The notes under the pieces were generated by a model. The model was not told the DNA's origin, did not search any database, and saw only the letters and a program-made list of their open reading frames with translations. 64,000 nucleotides of DNA from Syngnathus acus (taxonomy: Eukaryota > Chordata > Actinopteri > Syngnathiformes > Syngnathidae), in assembly GCF_901709675.1 (NCBI RefSeq), contig NC_051101.1:5168501-5232500 (forward strand). Reading direction: 5' to 3'. Positions 59,721-64,000 of this stretch are shown here, piece after piece. How positions within the stretch are numbered: the stretch's first letter is position 1; every line of letters begins with the position of its first letter. Made by a program: the position numbers and the translations under genes.

Positions 59721-61923
59721 ATAGAAGTTGAATTGCCACCTCCAGACACTGAAATTCTCTGGATTAGGTCAGTACAGAAAAATACAGAAAGTCCATGCCT
59801 CGTTATTCCCCCCCCACTCTGTCATTCGTGTCATTATCCACTTCCAGCTCCCCTTCAGAAACCACGGCCTGTCTTTCACTTCAGGCACGGTCCACTCGTC
59901 TCCCATCAACTCTCATAAAAGCTTTGGGAAGGTCTGCCTCGACCTCATGCCTCGCATGTGAGTCCATATGTCCAGGAGGAGTAATAACGTTGAAATCCTC
60001 CAAATCAGGTCATGTCAAATTAAGAGAGGTATTTCAGGAGCCCACCCAAGTCTCTGAAAGGGTCAGCTGAGAGTTGCTGGATACCATATTTGCATGTCAA
60101 AATACACTCTGCAAGGTGTCTATGTTTCATAATGTCTGAGGCGATGTAGATTGGTCATCAGGTGTGGACGTGGGTGAGAGGTCTTGTTTCTGTAGCGAGG
60201 CTTAACATTTGCCTTAATTGCAGCAATCGTGTGCTCCTCGGTTGAACTGGCTGCCATAATATTTTTTTAGTATTTCAAACCCAGGTCTCGAAATGCTTGG
60301 ACTAATTTCTACTGACACGCAAGTTGCTTCATGGTGTTGCTTGTAACGAATATGCACGACTGTAGCAATTGTGCAGGCCAAGATTGCCAACTTAATAGAC
60401 CTCCAGTCAACCGCTATTATGAGAAATATCATCAAGAGGAATCTAGGCTAAAGAGATCCCTTTTATCTCAACTTCATCCCTGATAACGCAGATGTGTTCA
60501 ATACTGATAATGTTTGGACCTTGCTTGGACTTATGAGCAATCTTTCAGCTCATACAAGCATTCCAGGGAAGTTCACGCTATGCGGTGATTTATTGCCAGG
60601 ATGTGGCTGTATAGTGAGAGTGTATAGGCTCGAGGCTGGAGTAGCTGTTGGCACAGCAGGTCACTGAGATAGGCGATAGCAGGCTGGGATCCATTCAGGA
60701 AGCTCCCGCAGGGATGCTGACTGGAAGGAGGTGGTAAACTCCTATTTTGGGGACTTGTTTTTGCTGAGAATGTGTCACAACTCATAAGGGAATTCAAGTC
60801 AATCTAACATCTCATAGTGTGCCATTAAATAGACTTAAAAGTTAGCAAAACTAAAAGGAACTTGGATGCATTTATGTTCTCTTAAGCAATGCCTCAATGG
60901 TAATAATTTCTTTTAATCGGTTAGTCTTGGACATGAGGATGATGTATTCTGTTGAGCGTACACTGAAAATATTATTTTGCGCAATCACTTCAAAACAAAA
61001 TCAGTTGAGCAAATTCGACCCAATTTTTTTCAGTGTACATGGAGATCATATCAACCTGACCTGGATCCAGGTCAGGAATAAAATACTGCCGTGCTTTCAA
61101 GCACTATTCCACTCTTCGTCTTTCCGCACTTAATCAACTATGTCGTCTCCCATACTCATTTACATGTCAGTAAATGTGTCGACTATACTGCATCATTATA
61201 TCATCATCATTATACATAGTATACATTTTACCATGTTGTCTGTGTATTTTGTGTATACTGCATGTGGAGTATGAGATTTAATTTTATTCATAAATTATTT
61301 TTTTGTTTCTGATTCAGAGAATGACCAATGGGTCCATGGGGTAGAATGTTGTCGTTGGAGGCAACGCGGCATATATTTCATATAACTAGGTAGCCCAAGT
61401 CAGTGCATTTCTAGCATGAATATCTTTTTGGCCACTAGAGGGCAAAACAGCATTTTGCAAATACAGTAGTGACATTCTACAACAAGTGAGGGTCCCAATT
61501 TTGAGCAGACATCAGGCAAAAGTAAAAATCAGTGCACTGCTGGCCCTGGTATTGACAGATCATCTAGAAATGCTCCATCTTCAGTAGCCACAACTGTTCT
61601 AACACATTTGTTTCCTACATGTTGACCAAATGAGCTCACATCCAAAGCTCATTTGCATGGTCCATGTAAACTCCTGTAAACAAGTCCTCAGCAGCTCAAG
61701 CACTTCTCAAGTGCAAGGAAATTATGTGGTTTTACAATTCGGAGATTAAGACTAAAATCTGCTGTTCCTTCCACCACTACTTAAGTGACTGTGGTGCATG
61801 CTCAAACCCACGAGACCATGGAAACATACACAGTGGTTTAGTATTGGGTTTTGGCCAAGATAAATGACTGCTTCAGGTGAAAACTAACCATGGACTGAGA
61901 ACATTTTCTACTTTGGCAATTCT

Positions 61924-62165
61924 ACCTCAGTATTTCCCAACCTTTATAGAGCCATGGTATCCATTTCACAAACATGTCACGGCATATCACCAAACAAAAT
62001 GACTAAAACAATGATTTTGCCTCGATTTATTCACAAATGTACTTCGTGTGAATTCTGGGCCTGTTTAATTGTACAGAAATTTGGTGTACTCGCAGAAAAC
62101 CACAACTTACTCAGTTGCATAAATGACAAAAGGGGCTTTATTTTACCATCTGCCAAATAAATGGA
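61924..62165 (+). mobile_element. possible hAT-type non-autonomous element
   Basis: TCAGTATTTCCCAACCTTTA, then GAGCCATGG and CATGTCACGGCATATCACC, resembles a degraded form of fish repeats that begin CAGTGGTTCCCAACCTTTTT with a GAGCCACGGCACCC follow-up. The right end is not found and the span is approximate. Confidence 0.35.
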
Positions 62166-62685
62166 GGAACATTTCATTGCTTTACCTCTCTCCATAAATT
62201 ACTGGCATATATAGATGGACTAAATATCCTTGTAATGCAAAAGCAATTTTCCGACAGGTGAATTTAAATTATTTCTTATTATCTCTCGCAACACTACTCT
62301 GCTTGGAAATCATTGCTCCATTCTTTCCTTAGGATTTTGCATATTTTCGATTAATACCCACTTAATATTGTGGTGACTGAATGTTTGAGTGACCTTTCGG
62401 GTCACTGAAGATGAGGAGAGAAATGCAAAGGACGAAAGAATAGACATATTTGCGGAATTAGTAGAGTCACATTCAACTTTGCCAAAATGATTTTATCTGT
62501 CATTATTTATAGTCATTTAAATATGTCATTGTTGCACATCGTCTGGCCTATGAAAACAACACACAGTATACAGTACAGCTAGAACAACTCAGTGACAGGT
62601 ATCTTTTGAATTAGCTGCGAGTCCTTCATGTAAAAAGGTAAGACCAAGGGAATTCCCATAATGAACACATTCAATATCTGAGGAC

Positions 62686-62746
62686 ACCATAAGTTTGGAA
62701 TGAGGACCTGATCCCACCATAAGTTTGGATTGATCACCTGAGTCCC
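62686..62746 (+). repeat. tandem duplication, about 30 bp x 2 (imperfect)
   Basis: ACCATAAGTTTGGAATGAGG and ACCATAAGTTTGGATTGATC open two adjacent units, each ending CCTGA-TCCC or CCTGAGTCCC. Confidence 0.85.
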
Positions 62747-64000
62747 ACCTGAGGGAGTGTGAAAAAGCCGGTAGTGGTATTGAAAGGCTCCAATTAAGGG
62801 AACAATTGCCTTAGTCACACAATTATGAGCTCTAGTAACTAAATGCAAAAGGCCCTGGAGGAGGACAGCTAAAGATGCTTGGCATCCCAATCAAAGTGGT
62901 CTTCCCACCCCCCATTGTTCAGTCATAGGACCACCAACAGGGAGCCAGAGTGCAGTGAGATCTTCAACTCTGACTGGCAGCTGAAGAAACTGCAGTATTC
63001 AAATTGCCTTAACAAAAAGGTCAGATGAAATGTTAATTTATGACCAATTTATTTGTGTACAAAATGAGAGCTGCTGACTTTTATACACATTATTTGAATT
63101 GTACGCAAATGCCGTACAAGAAATCGATTTTTGTTTGTGGTCCTTTTGCTATATAAGGAATCCGATATATTAAAATAACACTAAGACTAACCACCCAATG
63201 CAAGAATATTTCTGAATACTAAATATTTCGCTGACAACGTGCACGCCTTTCCAAATACACAAGGCCTTTGCACCTCTTCTGCATATGGTCGTGAATGCCG
63301 GAGGGAGTGACTCAATAATCAGTGGCTGAGTGCCAAGAAAAACCAGACTTCACACTGAGCGAACGAGAAATACGATAAGCAAATCAATGTTTTTTTTTTT
63401 GTTACACTTTTTGAAATATAGTCTATCTTCTTTACTATTCTATTCCCAAACACAAAAGCATATTGTTTGCATATGTGTGGCGTCATACTCCCCAAAGATG
63501 TTTTATTCTTATGTTTACGTAAATGTGTCAAATGTACTCCTATACTAGAAATCCATTCCATCAAAGACCCAAATGCATTTTTTGAAGAATTTTGTTCACT
63601 TATAAGCCACTGCTGAAAATAAACCAGATTTAAGTGATACAATGACATCACCACTTAAACCAGAATATTTGTCAAAAGTTATTCAGTCCAAGCACAAAAT
63701 CATGGAAAACCCCTGAATTGATGGCCTGGTCATTTTTGAGGAACTGGTATGTATACAATTTTTGATGAGATTAGTCTGTGAATATATCATTGCATGGATC
63801 CCATTCCAATCCCTTTCAGGTGGTTCCAGAAACCATGCAACTCTTTTGGACATTCCAAAGGTCTCTCGATCCTCCTACCTTCCTCGTCTCATTGCTGACT
63901 GTGCATAAATGTTGTTCATATAGATTCTGTACACGTGTCGCCATAAGTCAGCAGGATCTGAACTGAGTTGATAAAATCTCTAACCATCATATGTATACTC

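Larger units (their letters stand above)
57056..64000. other. intergenic DNA to the window end, no gene seen
   Basis: Holds the GT/GC microsatellite, two small tandem duplications, the CpG block at 59.5 kb and a possible hAT-type relic at 61.9 kb. The gene expected next to TRHR in mammals (NUDCD1) is not visible before 64 kb. Confidence 0.5.

Noticed and set aside
1-64000. Bacterial or phage features (operons, CRISPR arrays, terminators, integrons)
   Set aside because: The window is vertebrate: intron-containing GPCR, fish repeats and very low coding density. No spaced direct-repeat array is present.

Overview
This window is vertebrate nuclear DNA, almost certainly from a teleost fish and probably a percomorph. 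It is AT-rich, has very long non-coding stretches, uses GT-AG introns, and carries typical fish repeats: Tc1/mariner and hAT relics, TA-flanked CCGTATTTTCC elements and a tRNA-headed SINE-like family. Only two host protein-coding genes can be supported.

Gene 1 is tmem74 on the minus strand at 25397-26221: a 274-aa two-pass membrane protein in a single coding exon, with a promoter-like block upstream at about 26.88-27.06 kb. Gene 2 is trhr, the thyrotropin-releasing hormone receptor, on the plus strand. It has coding exons at 34861-35676 and 37974-38414, joined across a 2297-bp phase-0 intron into a 418-aa class A GPCR. The two genes lie head to head about 8.6 kb apart, the same order and orientation as human TMEM74-TRHR on 8q23. 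This supports orthology to the mammalian type 1 receptor.

Layout. 1-25 kb is intergenic DNA 3' of tmem74, with a hAT-type MITE (5.5 kb), TA-flanked elements (7.1 and 20.5 kb), a Tc1 relic interrupted by a SINE-like copy (10.4-11.2 kb) and a few conserved-looking non-coding islands. 25-27 kb is tmem74. 27-34.5 kb is spacer with a dead LINE reverse transcriptase. 34.5-38.4 kb is trhr. 38.4-42 kb is the 3' flank with a cluster of transposon pieces, including an internally deleted hAT element that keeps both ends. 42-64 kb is intergenic, with a small insertion carrying a hammerhead-ribozyme-like core (43.9 kb), SINE-like copies and a third TA-flanked element at 50.9 kb.

The most unusual structure is a pair of inverted arms of about 1.0-1.1 kb (31275-32397 and 41958-42978) that bracket trhr and share exact blocks of about 30 bp. 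The second is the 127-bp insertion at 43901-44027: it has perfect 13-bp target duplications and a hammerhead-like fold of the kind known from Penelope-like elements. I found no multi-gene novel system. The two host genes are not known to act in one pathway: TRHR is a neuroendocrine Gq-coupled receptor and TMEM74 is an autophagy-related endomembrane protein.
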